From Fibrisoma montanum (GTDB taxonomy: Bacteria; Bacteroidota; Bacteroidia; Cytophagales; Spirosomataceae), in NCBI RefSeq assembly GCF_003583365.1, contig NZ_QXED01000001.1, positions 496,001 to 560,000 on the forward strand: a DNA stretch of 64,000 nt, in the 5' to 3' direction. Numbering within the stretch: position 1 is the stretch's first letter; each line of letters opens with the position of its first letter. The position numbers were made by a program, and so were the translations under genes. The notes beneath the pieces were generated by a model that was not told where the DNA came from, searched no databases, and worked only from the letters and a program-made list of their open reading frames with translations. This document shows positions 1 through 8,578 of this stretch, piece after piece.

Positions 1-759
1 GACCTGGAGACTACGTATCAGTTTTGTCCGCAATGCGGCCAGAACGCCCACATTCACCGCTTCAACCTGCCTCATATTTTCCATGAGGTGTTTCACGCGT
101 TTACGCATGCCGACAAGGGCGTTCTGTATCTGACCAGAAGCCTGGCCACACGCCCCGGCGTAACGGCCCGGGAGTATGTACTCGAAGGAAAACGCAAGAC
201 CTATTTCAATCCGTTTACATTCCTGCTGCTGGTGCTCGGTCTGAACATCACCGTCAACAGTTTTGTAAAGCCCTATACCGGCCAGCCAGACCAGGCATCC
301 GTTTCAACGCAGCGAGCCACATCAACCATACCTGAAGCCGCCCGCCCCTTCTACGAGCGTCGGAAGCAGGCTACTACGTTCATCGAAAAACACATCAACA
401 TTGTCGGTCTGGTAGCCATTCCCATATTTACCCTCATCTTCTGGCTGTGCTTTCTGCGGTCTGGAATTAACTATGCGGAGCATCTGGTAGCCAACGTATT
501 CTTTTCCAGCTTCTTCTCGCTGGTCTCTGTTGTCGTGACGCTCGTGCTGGGCTTTTTACTACACGCTTATCTGCCTTTTTTGAACCGTATCTTGCTCGTG
601 TTTCAACTCGTTTATCTGACCATTGGCTATTACCAGTTCATGAATTACCATCGCCCGGTGCAATACGTCAGAACGGGGGCTGTTTCCCTCCTGGCTCTGA
701 TAACCTGGTTTGTTTTCTCAGCCGGAGCCGTGATGCTGTACATCAAATTTGGCGGATGA
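1..759 (+). CDS. DUF3667 family membrane protein, 5' end cut by window
   Basis: The reading frame is open from the first base, so the gene starts before the window. A GTG at 88 is only an internal codon. The first visible residues carry a zinc-ribbon-like CPQCGQ motif followed by a histidine-rich stretch, then a KRKTYFNPFTFLLL segment. This order (zinc ribbon, then a GkRk-Y-nP motif entering a membrane segment) is typical of DUF3667 proteins. About four hydrophobic helices follow, ending near the C terminus. The function of the family is unknown. The protein is expected in the inner membrane. A hairpin terminator lies just downstream, shared with the convergent ABC-F gene. Confidence 0.8.
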   Translation, partial: DLETTYQFCPQCGQNAHIHRFNLPHIFHEVFHAFTHADKGVLYLTRSLATRPGVTAREYVLEGKRKTYFNPFTFLLLVLGLNITVNSFVKPYTGQPDQASVSTQRATSTIPEAARPFYERRKQATTFIEKHINIVGLVAIPIFTLIFWLCFLRSGINYAEHLVANVFFSSFFSLVSVVVTLVLGFLLHAYLPFLNRILLVFQLVYLTIGYYQFMNYHRPVQYVRTGAVSLLALITWFVFSAGAVMLYIKFGG

Positions 760-778
760 ATCTTCTGTGTACCGACGC

Positions 779-814
779 AAAAAAGCCGAAGGCATCTGGC
801 CTTCGGCTTTTTTA
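779..814. terminator. Bidirectional intrinsic terminator
   Basis: Perfect 9-bp stem GCCGAAGGC (785-793) / GCCTTCGGC (799-807) with a 5-nt loop, an A-run on the left and a T-run on the right. It therefore acts as a rho-independent terminator on both strands. It sits between the convergent DUF3667 and ABC-F genes. Confidence 0.9.
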
Positions 815-834
815 TATAACCGTAATCAAGGTAG

Positions 835-2799
835 TCAGGCCAGCTTTTTCTCCCACTCTTCGGCTTCCAGCATAGCGGTTTCCCACTGCTCCTGAAGCTG
901 ATCCAGTTGTCGGGTCAGCCGCTGATATTCTTCGTTCTTTTTCTGCAAATCCCCATTGTTGCCGTAAGTCGATGGATCAGCCAGTTCAGCCTCCAGTTTT
1001 TTCTTACGTCTTTCCAGTTCACTGATCTGCGATTCGGCTTCTTCGGCCTGCTGCGTCAGCTTCTTCAGCGTCCGCTGCCATTCCTTCCGTTCATCGTCCG
1101 TCGCGTGGGTAGCCGGTGTGCTTCGCGCCGGAGTGGCAGGGGCTGCTTTGTCGCCCTGCAATCCCTGCTTACCCTGCCCCGTGCTCGAAACGCCCTCTGC
1201 CTTGCGCTCTTCCAGCCACCACTCGTATTCGTCGTACGTACCGGGATATTCTTTGATCTGCTCGTCTTCAATGTACCAGATCTTGTTGGCAATCTGCGAA
1301 ACGAAATACCGGTCGTGGGAAACGACGATGTAGGTACCTTCATACTGTTCCAGCGCCTGAATCAGGATGTTGACCGACTGCATATCGAGGTGGTTCGTCG
1401 GCTCGTCAAGCAGCAGGAAGTTCGCCTGCGACAGCAGCACTTTTGCCAGCGCCACCCGTGATTTCTCACCCCCGGACAGCACTTTGATTTTCTTGAATAC
1501 TTCATCACCCGAGAACAGGAAACAGCCCAGGACCCCGCGCAATTCGCCTTCGGACTTAGTAGGGTTAGCGTGTTTCAGTTCTTCCAGCATCGAATCCTCG
1601 ATGTTCAGCGATTCGAGCTGGTGCTGGGCGTAAAAGCTGAACGATACGTTGTGGCCCAGTTGCCGGCGGCCTTCGTTGAGCGGTTCGGAACCGGCTATGA
1701 TGCGCAGCAGCGTGGATTTACCCCGCCCGTTTGCACCGATTAGCGCCACCTTATCGCCCCGTTCGAGCCGGATGTCAGCTCCGGTCAAGATACGTTTGGG
1801 GCCATAGTGTTTTGTAATATCGTCGAGGTGCAGAATATGGCGGCCCGGCTGGGTCGAGAACTGAAACTTAAAGTTCACCCGCGCCGACTCGTCAATTACC
1901 GCATCGACCAGTTCCATGCGGGCAAGTTGCTTCACCCGGCTCTGGGCCTGCTTGGCTTTGGTCGCTTTGGCTTTGAATCGTTCGATAAAGCGCTCCGTCT
2001 GACGGATCTTGGCCTGCTGGTTCTCGTAAGCGCCTTTCTGAATTTCGTTACGCAGGGCTTTCTCCTCCAGGTAGAACGAGTAGTTACCGGGGTAATAGTT
2101 GAGTTTAGCGCCCGACACTTCTACCGTTACGTCGATAACGTTGTCGAGAAACTCACGGTCGTGCGAGACCACCAGCACGGCCCCTTCGTAGGTCTGAATG
2201 TATTTTTCCACCCATTGGATCGACGGCAGGTCAAGGTGGTTGGTCGGCTCGTCAAGCATCAGCAGCGACGGCTTCTGCAACAGCAGTTTGGCCAGCATCA
2301 CCCGCATCCGCCAGCCGCCGGAGAACTGTTTCAGCGGTTTTTGGAGATCGTCGGTCGAGAAGCCAAGACCTTCCAGAATTTCCTCCGCCCGCGACTGGAT
2401 GGTGTACCCGTCGAGGGCGTCGAATTCCTCCTGTGCTTTACCCAGCTTATCGACCAGATCGTCGGTATAATTCGTTTCCATCTGGTGGAGCAGCTCGTCA
2501 ATTTGCTTCTGAAGCTTATTCTGACGGGCAAACGCCTGCATGGCAACGGCCAGAATGGACTCGTCGGTCTGGTACGACAACAGGTCCTGATTCAGAAAGC
2601 CAATGGTAACGTCGCCGGCTTTGGAGATAGTACCACCGTCGGGCTGGTACTCACCGTTAATGATCCGCAGCAAGGTAGATTTACCGGTACCATTAAGGCC
2701 AATCAGACCGATTTTCTGGTTTGGTTTTATGTGCAGCGACGCGTTCTCATACAACGCCCGGCTGCCGAGGTAATACGACAGGTTGGTAATGGAAATCAT
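835..2799 (-). CDS. ABC-F family ATP-binding cassette protein
   Basis: A 654-residue soluble protein with two ABC nucleotide-binding domains and no membrane segment, the layout of ABC-F (Uup/EttA-like) proteins that act on ribosomes. Domain 1 has Walker A GLNGTGKST (about residues 35-43), signature FSGGW and Walker B LLMLDEPTNHLD. Domain 2 has Walker A GANGRGKST, signature LSGGEKSR and Walker B LLLDEPTNHLD. An Arg/Lys-rich interdomain linker (RFIERFKAKATKAKQAQSR) fits the ABC-F P-site tRNA interaction motif. The C-terminal 90 residues form a charged coiled coil as in Uup and YheS. Which ABC-F subgroup it belongs to, and whether it gives antibiotic protection, cannot be told here. ATG start at 2799. 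Confidence 0.93.
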   Translation of the reverse strand: MISITNLSYYLGSRALYENASLHIKPNQKIGLIGLNGTGKSTLLRIINGEYQPDGGTISKAGDVTIGFLNQDLLSYQTDESILAVAMQAFARQNKLQKQIDELLHQMETNYTDDLVDKLGKAQEEFDALDGYTIQSRAEEILEGLGFSTDDLQKPLKQFSGGWRMRVMLAKLLLQKPSLLMLDEPTNHLDLPSIQWVEKYIQTYEGAVLVVSHDREFLDNVIDVTVEVSGAKLNYYPGNYSFYLEEKALRNEIQKGAYENQQAKIRQTERFIERFKAKATKAKQAQSRVKQLARMELVDAVIDESARVNFKFQFSTQPGRHILHLDDITKHYGPKRILTGADIRLERGDKVALIGANGRGKSTLLRIIAGSEPLNEGRRQLGHNVSFSFYAQHQLESLNIEDSMLEELKHANPTKSEGELRGVLGCFLFSGDEVFKKIKVLSGGEKSRVALAKVLLSQANFLLLDEPTNHLDMQSVNILIQALEQYEGTYIVVSHDRYFVSQIANKIWYIEDEQIKEYPGTYDEYEWWLEERKAEGVSSTGQGKQGLQGDKAAPATPARSTPATHATDDERKEWQRTLKKLTQQAEEAESQISELERRKKKLEAELADPSTYGNNGDLQKKNEEYQRLTRQLDQLQEQWETAMLEAEEWEKKLA

Positions 2800-2803
2800 A
2801 GCG

Positions 2804-2820
2804 CAAATTTACCAAAAATA
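2804..2820 (-). promoter_or_regulatory. Candidate Bacteroidota -7 elements before ABC-F gene
   Basis: Read on the minus strand, two overlapping matches to the Bacteroidota -7 consensus TAnnTTTG occur: TATTTTTG (2820-2813) and TAAATTTG (2811-2804), directly upstream of the ATG at 2799. Either would give a very short leader. No clear -33 TTTG element was found, so this is tentative. Confidence 0.35.
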
Positions 2821-2829
2821 GAACGGAAC

Positions 2830-2862
2830 CTTGCGTTATTTAATTCCACAGGCGTATATTTG
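2830..2862 (+). promoter_or_regulatory. Promoter of tRNA-Thr
   Basis: A -33-like CTTG (2830-2833) lies 21 bases before TATATTTG (2855-2862), an exact match to the Bacteroidota -7 consensus TAnnTTTG. Transcription would start near 2869, about 13 bases before the mature tRNA. The spacing matches known primary sigma (SigABfr-type) promoters. Confidence 0.65.
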
Positions 2863-2881
2863 CACCCGCTTAAGCACAATT

Positions 2882-2954
<73 letters not shown>

Positions 2955-3009
2955 CTTTTTTGAATTAGGGTTAATCAATTTTTGAGCATTTACAGTCTCA
3001 ACTAATTGG

Positions 3010-3351
3010 TTAACCCTTTTTGCTTTCTCCTACAACAAAGAATACGGTTTCATGTAGTTGGTTCGTCCCCTCATCCATTCCCCGTATTGAATTAGTTAGT
3101 TGGTTGAGAAGGCTCCGCCAGCTAGCCTCTAACTGCTCCAGAACAAGTGTCATCGGCCGACCATCGAAGGCCTCAACAGATAACTGCATCAGGCTTGTCC
3201 CATCCTGGATCGACGACTGCTGTAACACATGGTCCTGTTCGACAACGTAGGCACAAGCGTCTTCCAGTTTATCGACCTGGATTGAGAAGTTACGAATCGT
3301 TTCCCGTTGATCAATTGCGTTAACCAAAGTAGCATACGTATACGCCTTCAT
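3010..3351 (-). CDS. Hypothetical protein, 113 aa
   Basis: A small soluble acidic protein starting MKAYTYATLV, with no recognised domain, signal peptide or membrane helix. Predicted to be mostly alpha-helical, with a central segment rich in Gln, Ser and Leu and a C-terminal beta-like stretch (HETVFFVVGES). The frame is intact with an ATG start and lies alone between tRNA-Thr and a divergently oriented DUF1206 gene. I assign no function. The call rests on an open frame with ordinary amino-acid composition only. Confidence 0.5.
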   Translation of the reverse strand: MKAYTYATLVNAIDQRETIRNFSIQVDKLEDACAYVVEQDHVLQQSSIQDGTSLMQLSVEAFDGRPMTLVLEQLEASWRSLLNQLTNSIRGMDEGTNQLHETVFFVVGESKKG

Positions 3352-3605
3352 CTTACAGGTGAATGAGCGGGCCTATAAGCTGGAGATCGTTAACCGGCCA
3401 GGGTTGGTGTACGTTGTGAAGATTGGGTAGCTTGTACTGGACCAGAACGTGTGCGCAAGCGAGCTGAGGCTATTGGGGCTCTATATTACGCTGTCGGCTC
3501 AACCGGGTCAGCCGCGAAATACAAAACATTTATTACCCTAAATCAATTCTGGTATTTACGACAGACCGATTAGGCCGAAAGCAACCTTCACAAACGATTT
3601 AGACC

Positions 3606-4451
3606 ATGAACTTATCCAGCATCTCCTCGCAGATACCCTCGACCCAGCCTCAATGGGTGAAGCGTTTTGCCAAACTTGGCCTGGCAGCCAAAGGAGTAGT
3701 TTACTGCCTGGTTGGTATACTAGCGTTTATGGCTGCTTTTGAAATCGGCGGCCGTTCGGAACGTAATCTCAACAAACAGGGAGTCTTTCAATTTATTATG
3801 GATCAGCCGTTTGGGCAGTTTTTGCTGGCACTGGTGGCCGTAGGTCTGGTCTGCTACGCCCTCTGGCGGCTAACCCAGGCTTTTCTCGATAACGAGCGTA
3901 AAGGGAACGACGCCAAAGGCATCGGTCGTCGGGCAGGGTATGCCTTCAGCGGGTTGGTCTATGGGTTCCTGGCCTACGGTTCGTTGAGGACGGTACTGGG
4001 TAGCCAGGGTAATCAGGGCGGGGATAGTACGCGCCAGACCCTGGTTCGGGAAATTCTGCAGAAACCGTTTGGCCAGTGGCTTATCGGCTTGGCTGGCCTG
4101 TGTATCATTGGCATCGGGTTGTACCAGATCTACCGGGCCTTATCGGGTAAATACCTGAAAAATGTCCAGACGTCTTCCATCAAAACGGAACTAAAGGAGA
4201 TGATCATCCGATCCGGGAAAGTTGGTTATATCGCCCGGGGAATCGTTTGGGGGCTGATTGGATACTTATTTATAAAAGCGGCTCTGGAGGCTAATGCCAG
4301 CGAAGCCGGAGGCAGCAGCACTGCTTTTGCCTTTCTGGAAAAAGCCAGTTACGGCTCGTTTCTGCTTGGTGCCGTAGCGCTGGGATTGTTCTGCTACGGT
4401 ATTTTTATGTTTGTACGCGCCCGCTACGAAGTTATTAACACGAGTAGCTAA
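3606..4451 (+). CDS. DUF1206 domain-containing membrane protein
   Basis: A 281-residue inner-membrane protein with three tandem repeats (about residues 17-95, 105-190 and 200-275). Each begins with a G-x-x-[AS]-[KR]-G-[VI]-V-Y/W type motif (KLGLAAKGVVY, RAGYAFSGLVY, KVGYIARGIVW) and holds two transmembrane helices. This triplicated two-helix pattern defines DUF1206. The family's function is unknown. Length and architecture are standard. It stands alone with an ATG start at 3606, and nothing around it suggests a pathway. Confidence 0.88.
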   Translation: MNLSSISSQIPSTQPQWVKRFAKLGLAAKGVVYCLVGILAFMAAFEIGGRSERNLNKQGVFQFIMDQPFGQFLLALVAVGLVCYALWRLTQAFLDNERKGNDAKGIGRRAGYAFSGLVYGFLAYGSLRTVLGSQGNQGGDSTRQTLVREILQKPFGQWLIGLAGLCIIGIGLYQIYRALSGKYLKNVQTSSIKTELKEMIIRSGKVGYIARGIVWGLIGYLFIKAALEANASEAGGSSTAFAFLEKASYGSFLLGAVALGLFCYGIFMFVRARYEVINTSS

Positions 4452-4541
4452 GTCATCTAGACAAGCTGGTGAACGGCCGGAGGAGTGAGACCGTATGCAC
4501 TGGAATTAGTAGGCGCTAACCGGTATGAATACGGTTATACA

Positions 4542-6461
4542 TTAAGCATTCTGCGGCAGGAGCACACTGAACGTTGCGCCCTTTCCCTCTTCGCTTTCCG
4601 CATAGACAAAACCCAGGTGGTTTTCGGCCACTTTTTTTACAATGGCCAGCCCGATCCCCGTACCCGAATATTTTTCCTTGCTGTGAAGGCGGGTAAACAC
4701 ATCGAAGATCTTTTCAGCATACGCCTGGTTAAAGCCGATCCCGTTGTCCTTTACTTGTATCAGATGATAGTGTTCTGAATCAGGAATAAAGGGTGCCGGT
4801 ACATCGTCTTTGCTGACTTCTTTTGCGGTTATTGCTATCGCCGATTGGTCGTCAGGTTTGCTGTAGTTTAGTGCATTACTGATCAAGTTTTGAAAGAGCT
4901 GCCCTAATTGCCTTCCGTACCCTTTTAGCACAGGCAACGTATCGACTTCAATGGTAGAACCTTTTTCCTGGATCACCAGCTCCAGGTCCGAAAGTACATA
5001 GTCAAGTATTTCGTTTAAGTTGATCTCCTCCAGCTGGTGAGTTCCGTAACTAATATCGGCATACGATAGCAGGTCTTCGACAAGCAGCATCATTCGCCTG
5101 TTGGCGACTTTTACTTTTTCCATCAACCCGTTTTCTTCTTCATTCATCTTCGTGGCCAGCCGCTGGTGCAGCCGCTCGGTAAAAAAGTGCACCTTGCGGA
5201 GAGGCTCTTTCAGGTCGTGGGAGGCCGCTCTTGTAAAATCTTTGAGTGCCGCATTCGTTCGTTTTAATTCGTCAATCAGCCGTTCTTTCTGTAGTTCAAT
5301 CTCTTTTATGTCGGTAACATCGGTGAAAATGATAATGAGGTGATCCCTATCCATGCGTGACAGTGAAATCTCGATCCAGCGTCCGGTCGACTCCAGTTGG
5401 TATTCGACAATGGAAGGCTCACCAGTATCCATGGTGTGGATAATTTTCTGAAAATAGGGAGTGTTTAAAATATTGGGCTCCAGTTCGACGGATGTTTTAG
5501 AAAAATAAAGCTCCTTGGGAATGCCTACGAGCTGGATCGCTGCGTCATTAGCCATGATCGGCTTACCATCAATTATCTTTCCGTCTTCATTGCGAATAAC
5601 CTGGCCAAATGAAATGCCATTCGAGGAATGCGTAAAGATGTTATCGAGAATGTAATTCTTGCTTTCAAGCTCCTTTGCTTTTGCGTTAAGCTCGGTAACG
5701 TCAGCAAACGTTACCAGCAGTGAATGCTCTCCCAACCTGGCCACCACGCTGTCGTACCATGCATCAAAACTCCCTGCGGTGTAATGCGATTGTCTTCGTT
5801 CAGAGATGCCGGTCAGATATACCGCCTTGTACCGCTCAAATGAACCGATATCCTTGGTGGCTGGAAACAGCGCTAAAAAACGCTTTCCTATCACCTGCTC
5901 TTCGGAAAGGCCGCTGAGCTGTAAAAATTGTTTATTAACCCGGGTGAACATAAAGTCGGTTACGTCTCCCTGCTCGTTCAATACCGCATCCAAGACATAC
6001 CAGCCATCAAGGGAATTATTGAGTATCAGGTCTACGAACTCCTGTTGCTTTTGTTTCTCCAGGCGTTCCTTCATTTGCGCATTAACATTTTTGGTGATGG
6101 AGAGGACAGCACCGTCTATTTTGCGTCGGAATACGTCAAAATAGATGTCAAGGAGTTCGTTGTAATAGGTAGTTTGTAAATCGTTGCCCGAGGTATACAC
6201 CTCGATCAATTGCTGAGTAAGCTGTTTTCTACCTTCTTCACTATAGCCTGTCAACTCACTAACTTTTTGACCTTTCATCAGGCCATAAGGCAGATTTGCC
6301 TGCTGCATGGCAGCGCCGTTGAAATAAACCAGGATGAAATCAACAATCGTATTACCTGCTTCTGATTCAAAAACGGGCGCATGCAATACGATCGGTTCGG
6401 GATGGTTATCGAGTACGGACGTCAGTAGCGTTTCATTGAGCGAAATGAACATAGCCGACAA
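4542..6461 (-). CDS. PAS domain sensor histidine kinase (cytoplasmic, orphan)
   Basis: A 639-residue protein with three PAS-like sensor domains (about 15-130, 140-260 and 275-390), a short coiled coil, and a HisKA/HATPase_c core. The H box ASHDLKEPLRK places the phospho-accepting His at residue 415. The N box is NLISNALNYS, G1 is DNGIGF and G2 is GTGIGLAIVKK. No transmembrane helix or signal peptide is present, so it should sense a cytoplasmic cue. No response regulator lies beside it, making it an orphan. Its kinase core closely resembles the second PAS kinase at 11557-13137, so the two are probable paralogs. The start ATG is the first in frame; an alternative Met lies three residues on. Confidence 0.92.
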   Translation of the reverse strand: MSAMFISLNETLLTSVLDNHPEPIVLHAPVFESEAGNTIVDFILVYFNGAAMQQANLPYGLMKGQKVSELTGYSEEGRKQLTQQLIEVYTSGNDLQTTYYNELLDIYFDVFRRKIDGAVLSITKNVNAQMKERLEKQKQQEFVDLILNNSLDGWYVLDAVLNEQGDVTDFMFTRVNKQFLQLSGLSEEQVIGKRFLALFPATKDIGSFERYKAVYLTGISERRQSHYTAGSFDAWYDSVVARLGEHSLLVTFADVTELNAKAKELESKNYILDNIFTHSSNGISFGQVIRNEDGKIIDGKPIMANDAAIQLVGIPKELYFSKTSVELEPNILNTPYFQKIIHTMDTGEPSIVEYQLESTGRWIEISLSRMDRDHLIIIFTDVTDIKEIELQKERLIDELKRTNAALKDFTRAASHDLKEPLRKVHFFTERLHQRLATKMNEEENGLMEKVKVANRRMMLLVEDLLSYADISYGTHQLEEINLNEILDYVLSDLELVIQEKGSTIEVDTLPVLKGYGRQLGQLFQNLISNALNYSKPDDQSAIAITAKEVSKDDVPAPFIPDSEHYHLIQVKDNGIGFNQAYAEKIFDVFTRLHSKEKYSGTGIGLAIVKKVAENHLGFVYAESEEGKGATFSVLLPQNA

Positions 6462-6490
6462 GTAGTTATTGATCAGTGAAAAAGTCTACG

Positions 6491-6724
6491 CTAGTCGTGA
6501 CTTATTTGCTGCAGCAAGCTACAAATAAAGTGACTATGACGCCTTGCGCCAACGCTGCGTCGAACGTAGTCAAGCTCGGTGGCCGCAGTTGGCAGTTGCT
6601 TAAGCGTTCGGCTTAATGCAGAGCTGGCTAACTCTGACAAATCTCCACCATACTGTTTCAGGTCGATTCTGGAATCTATTTCATCAATGAAGACGCATCG
6701 ACCTGAACGGATTATCTCCGGTGG
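6491..6724 (-). other. Intergenic stretch with an unassigned open frame lacking a start
   Basis: Between the histidine kinase and the next gene is a 384-bp gap. On the minus strand 77 codons (6724-6494) are free of stops, ending at TAG 6493-6491. There is no ATG or GTG near its beginning, and the translation, with segments such as FIDEIDS and RRSVGARRH, was not recognised. It may be the tail of a lost gene or chance. It is not called as a gene. Confidence 0.2.
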
Positions 6725-6780
6725 TCAGACCGGTATCGGATGACTTTGGAAGCGGATAGGGTAATACGGTTACGTGAGTA
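6687..6780 (+). pseudogene. Remnant of a YpsA/MoCo-carrier-like (SGGQTG) gene
   Basis: From ATG 6687 the frame reads to IISGGQTGIG and then stops at TGA (6741-6743). IISGGQTG is the N-terminal nucleotide-binding motif of the putative molybdenum-cofactor carrier/YpsA-like Rossmann family, normally followed by a D-R-A-A-L-E-A type helix. In another frame just downstream the DNA reads TLEADRVIRLRE, which would fit that helix after a small deletion and frameshift. Nothing further of the roughly 150-residue family is present. I read this as a decayed N-terminal fragment. The motif is seen; the family link is from memory and not searched. Confidence 0.4.
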
Positions 6781-6795
6781 AAACTTATCGAATAC

Positions 6796-6825
6796 GAAAA
6801 AAGGCCGGGTGGTTCCCCGGCCTTT
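6796..6825 (-). terminator. Intrinsic terminator of the 162-aa secreted protein gene
   Basis: On the minus strand AAAGGCCGGG pairs with CCCGGCCTTT (6825-6816 with 6809-6800) across a 6-nt loop, followed by a T-run. It lies 20 bases past the stop codon of the gene at 6846-7334. Confidence 0.85.
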
Positions 6826-6845
6826 ATGGTTACTTAACTCTCTAC

Positions 6846-7334
6846 TTACTCACTTTTATAAATGATTACGCCTTGCAGTGCCGATTGCACCTTTTTAGCC
6901 ACCTCATCCAGGTAAGTGAAGCCTAATCGCTGATGAGAGGTTTTCTCTTTGGTATAGGCAATAGGGATAAACCCAGCTTCGGGCAGCCTTGCCTGGCTGG
7001 TACCGGCCTGCTCATTACGTAGTCGACCGGTTAGTTTAACCAATCCGGCCTGCACCCGCATCGAACAGTCATAGAGCAGTTCTTTACCCGTTGCCGGTGA
7101 GGTTGCAACCACCTGAAAGGTAACCAAACCGTTATCAATGGCATGGTTGATCGTCTCCTGGGTCAAGACCTGGCTAATAAGTTGATGAGCCTCCTTGTCG
7201 GCATAACTCGTACCGACCAAAATCATGTTGGCTCCGTAGAAAGGCCCATACTGAGCTGAACTGCGCCCGGTACTGACCAGTATCAGCCACAGAGGGATTG
7301 CCAGGAGTAAGAGGTGTCGTAAACGGTGCATCAT
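6846..7334 (-). CDS. Secreted hypothetical protein, 162 aa
   Basis: The N terminus is a clear signal peptide: basic MMHRLRH, a hydrophobic core (LLLLAIPLWLILV), then a likely SSA-Q cleavage near residue 27. The mature protein of about 135 residues has alternating strands and helices (NMILVGTSYADKE, VTFQVVATSP, ELLYDCSMRV, LVKLTGRL) and no recognised domain. It is predicted to be periplasmic or exported. It ends at a strong terminator and starts 11 bases after the LytTR regulator gene on the same strand, so the two may be cotranscribed. Function unknown. Confidence 0.6.
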   Translation of the reverse strand: MMHRLRHLLLLAIPLWLILVSTGRSSAQYGPFYGANMILVGTSYADKEAHQLISQVLTQETINHAIDNGLVTFQVVATSPATGKELLYDCSMRVQAGLVKLTGRLRNEQAGTSQARLPEAGFIPIAYTKEKTSHQRLGFTYLDEVAKKVQSALQGVIIYKSE

Positions 7335-7345
7335 GCGGGCAGGGT

Positions 7346-7750
7346 CTAGTGAGCTTTGGAATGAACAAAGACGGAGGGTTTAATGTGAGGTAGGCATTGA
7401 ATCCGCTCCATGACCTCTATGATACGTCGGCGTGACAAGGCTACCTGATGGCCACCGATGAGTTGTACACACACCGTTTTGGCATCGTAGCGAATTACCT
7501 TTTCGATGAAGTCAGGATTGATAAGAGCTGACTTACTGACGCGTATGTAATCGGTTAGCTGATCTTCAAAGTACTTCAGGGTTTGACTCGTCAGGATGGG
7601 TTTGGGATTGCCCCGAAAAAAGATGAACGTGTAGTTGCCGGTTGCCTCCAACCGCTCAATGGGTTGAGCGTTTCGGAGATGTCGGTACCCAGGGATGTGC
7701 AGTGATGAAGGGATCGGAGCTTGTTGAGTAAACATAGGATGAGTGTACAA
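7346..7750 (-). CDS. Free-standing LytTR DNA-binding regulator
   Basis: A 134-residue protein consisting almost only of a LytTR domain (about residues 25-125). Family features seen are IERLEATGNYTFIFF, LKYFEDQL, then YIRVSKSALINPDFI and the final VALSRRRI, the elements that form the beta-strand DNA-binding fold. There is no receiver domain, so it is not a classic two-component output protein. It may be regulated by oligomerisation or by the small neighbouring membrane protein, as in LytTR/membrane-inhibitor pairs, but that is inference. A second possible ATG is at residue 6. The adjoining genes on both sides are on the same strand and closely spaced. Confidence 0.85.
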   Translation of the reverse strand: MYTHPMFTQQAPIPSSLHIPGYRHLRNAQPIERLEATGNYTFIFFRGNPKPILTSQTLKYFEDQLTDYIRVSKSALINPDFIEKVIRYDAKTVCVQLIGGHQVALSRRRIIEVMERIQCLPHIKPSVFVHSKAH

Positions 7751-7768
7751 ACGAAGTGAATGGACGAA

Positions 7769-7996
7769 TTATTTAGTTGGGTTGGTAAAGTCCAACAGGA
7801 CTTTACTGGCCAGGAATTTAACGGCCAGTACGTTGTATGCGAGCAAGGCAACTGTTTCCCAGAAGGCTTCCCGGTAGTTGGTTTGATACAAACCCGAGCG
7901 AATATCCTGCACCCAATCAATGAGTGCAGCACAGTAGCCAATGAAACAGGCCAGAACGCCAAATACAACACACAGGAGAATAAGTGACTGGCGCAT
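7769..7996 (-). CDS. Small membrane protein, 75 aa
   Basis: Begins MRQSLILLCVVFGVLACFIGYC, a first membrane helix (residues about 4-27), followed by a polar loop (DWVQDIRSGLYQTNYREAF) and a second helix (WETVALLAYNVLAVKFLAS). No family recognised. It ends 18 bases before the start of the LytTR regulator, and both are on the minus strand. That tight coupling resembles operons in which a small membrane protein controls a LytTR regulator, but the sequence does not prove this. Of the frames in this interval only this one gives a coherent membrane protein. Confidence 0.55.
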   Translation of the reverse strand: MRQSLILLCVVFGVLACFIGYCAALIDWVQDIRSGLYQTNYREAFWETVALLAYNVLAVKFLASKVLLDFTNPTK

Positions 7997-8578
7997 ATTG
8001 TATCTTTTTAAGTTGTTGCTCTTGTTGCCTTGATGGGCAGGTAATAGCCCACTACCTGCAAATGAGTGGCCAATCCTTTAAGTACAAATACACATAGCTA
8101 CCCTTGCTTACGTATACTGCTCAGGAATGTTCATTTATAGCTATCTACCAGCTAATTCGCATAATCACCAATAATCTTACTTAGTCAAAAGGATCTGCAT
8201 TATTCCATAGGAGAGCTATTGTAGTTGAGGATCTTTTTCTACAGAATTGGTACACATCGTACACAAATGACACACGTTTTTTTATTCTACTAAAGATATA
8301 TAATTTGTAGTATTTAAAGATTATGGATTATTAATTCGTTTCTGGATACTGTATGCACACAATCTTAAGACAGTAAATAAAAAGGTTAGGGAACCACCCA
8401 CGTAGTTCTATCTATACCAAGTTAAGCCAATAGTCAACCTGAAACACTGAACTATTAGCCGGGGTACAGCCTCAACAAATCATCGATGTAGATTTTCTTA
8501 TCTGCTACTCTCCCCCTCTATTGCCTTAACAGATTATGCTTCTTATGGACGGTTCTAATATCCATGTTTCCGGCACTT
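7997..8578. other. Intergenic region, no gene seen
   Basis: 582 bases, clearly more AT-rich than flanking genes, with poly-T and TATATAA-like stretches around 8280-8320. No open frame with gene-like translation and no exact TAnnTTTG element oriented toward 7996 was found. It probably holds the regulatory region of the small membrane protein/LytTR group and the 3' flank of the 847-aa gene. Confidence 0.5.
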
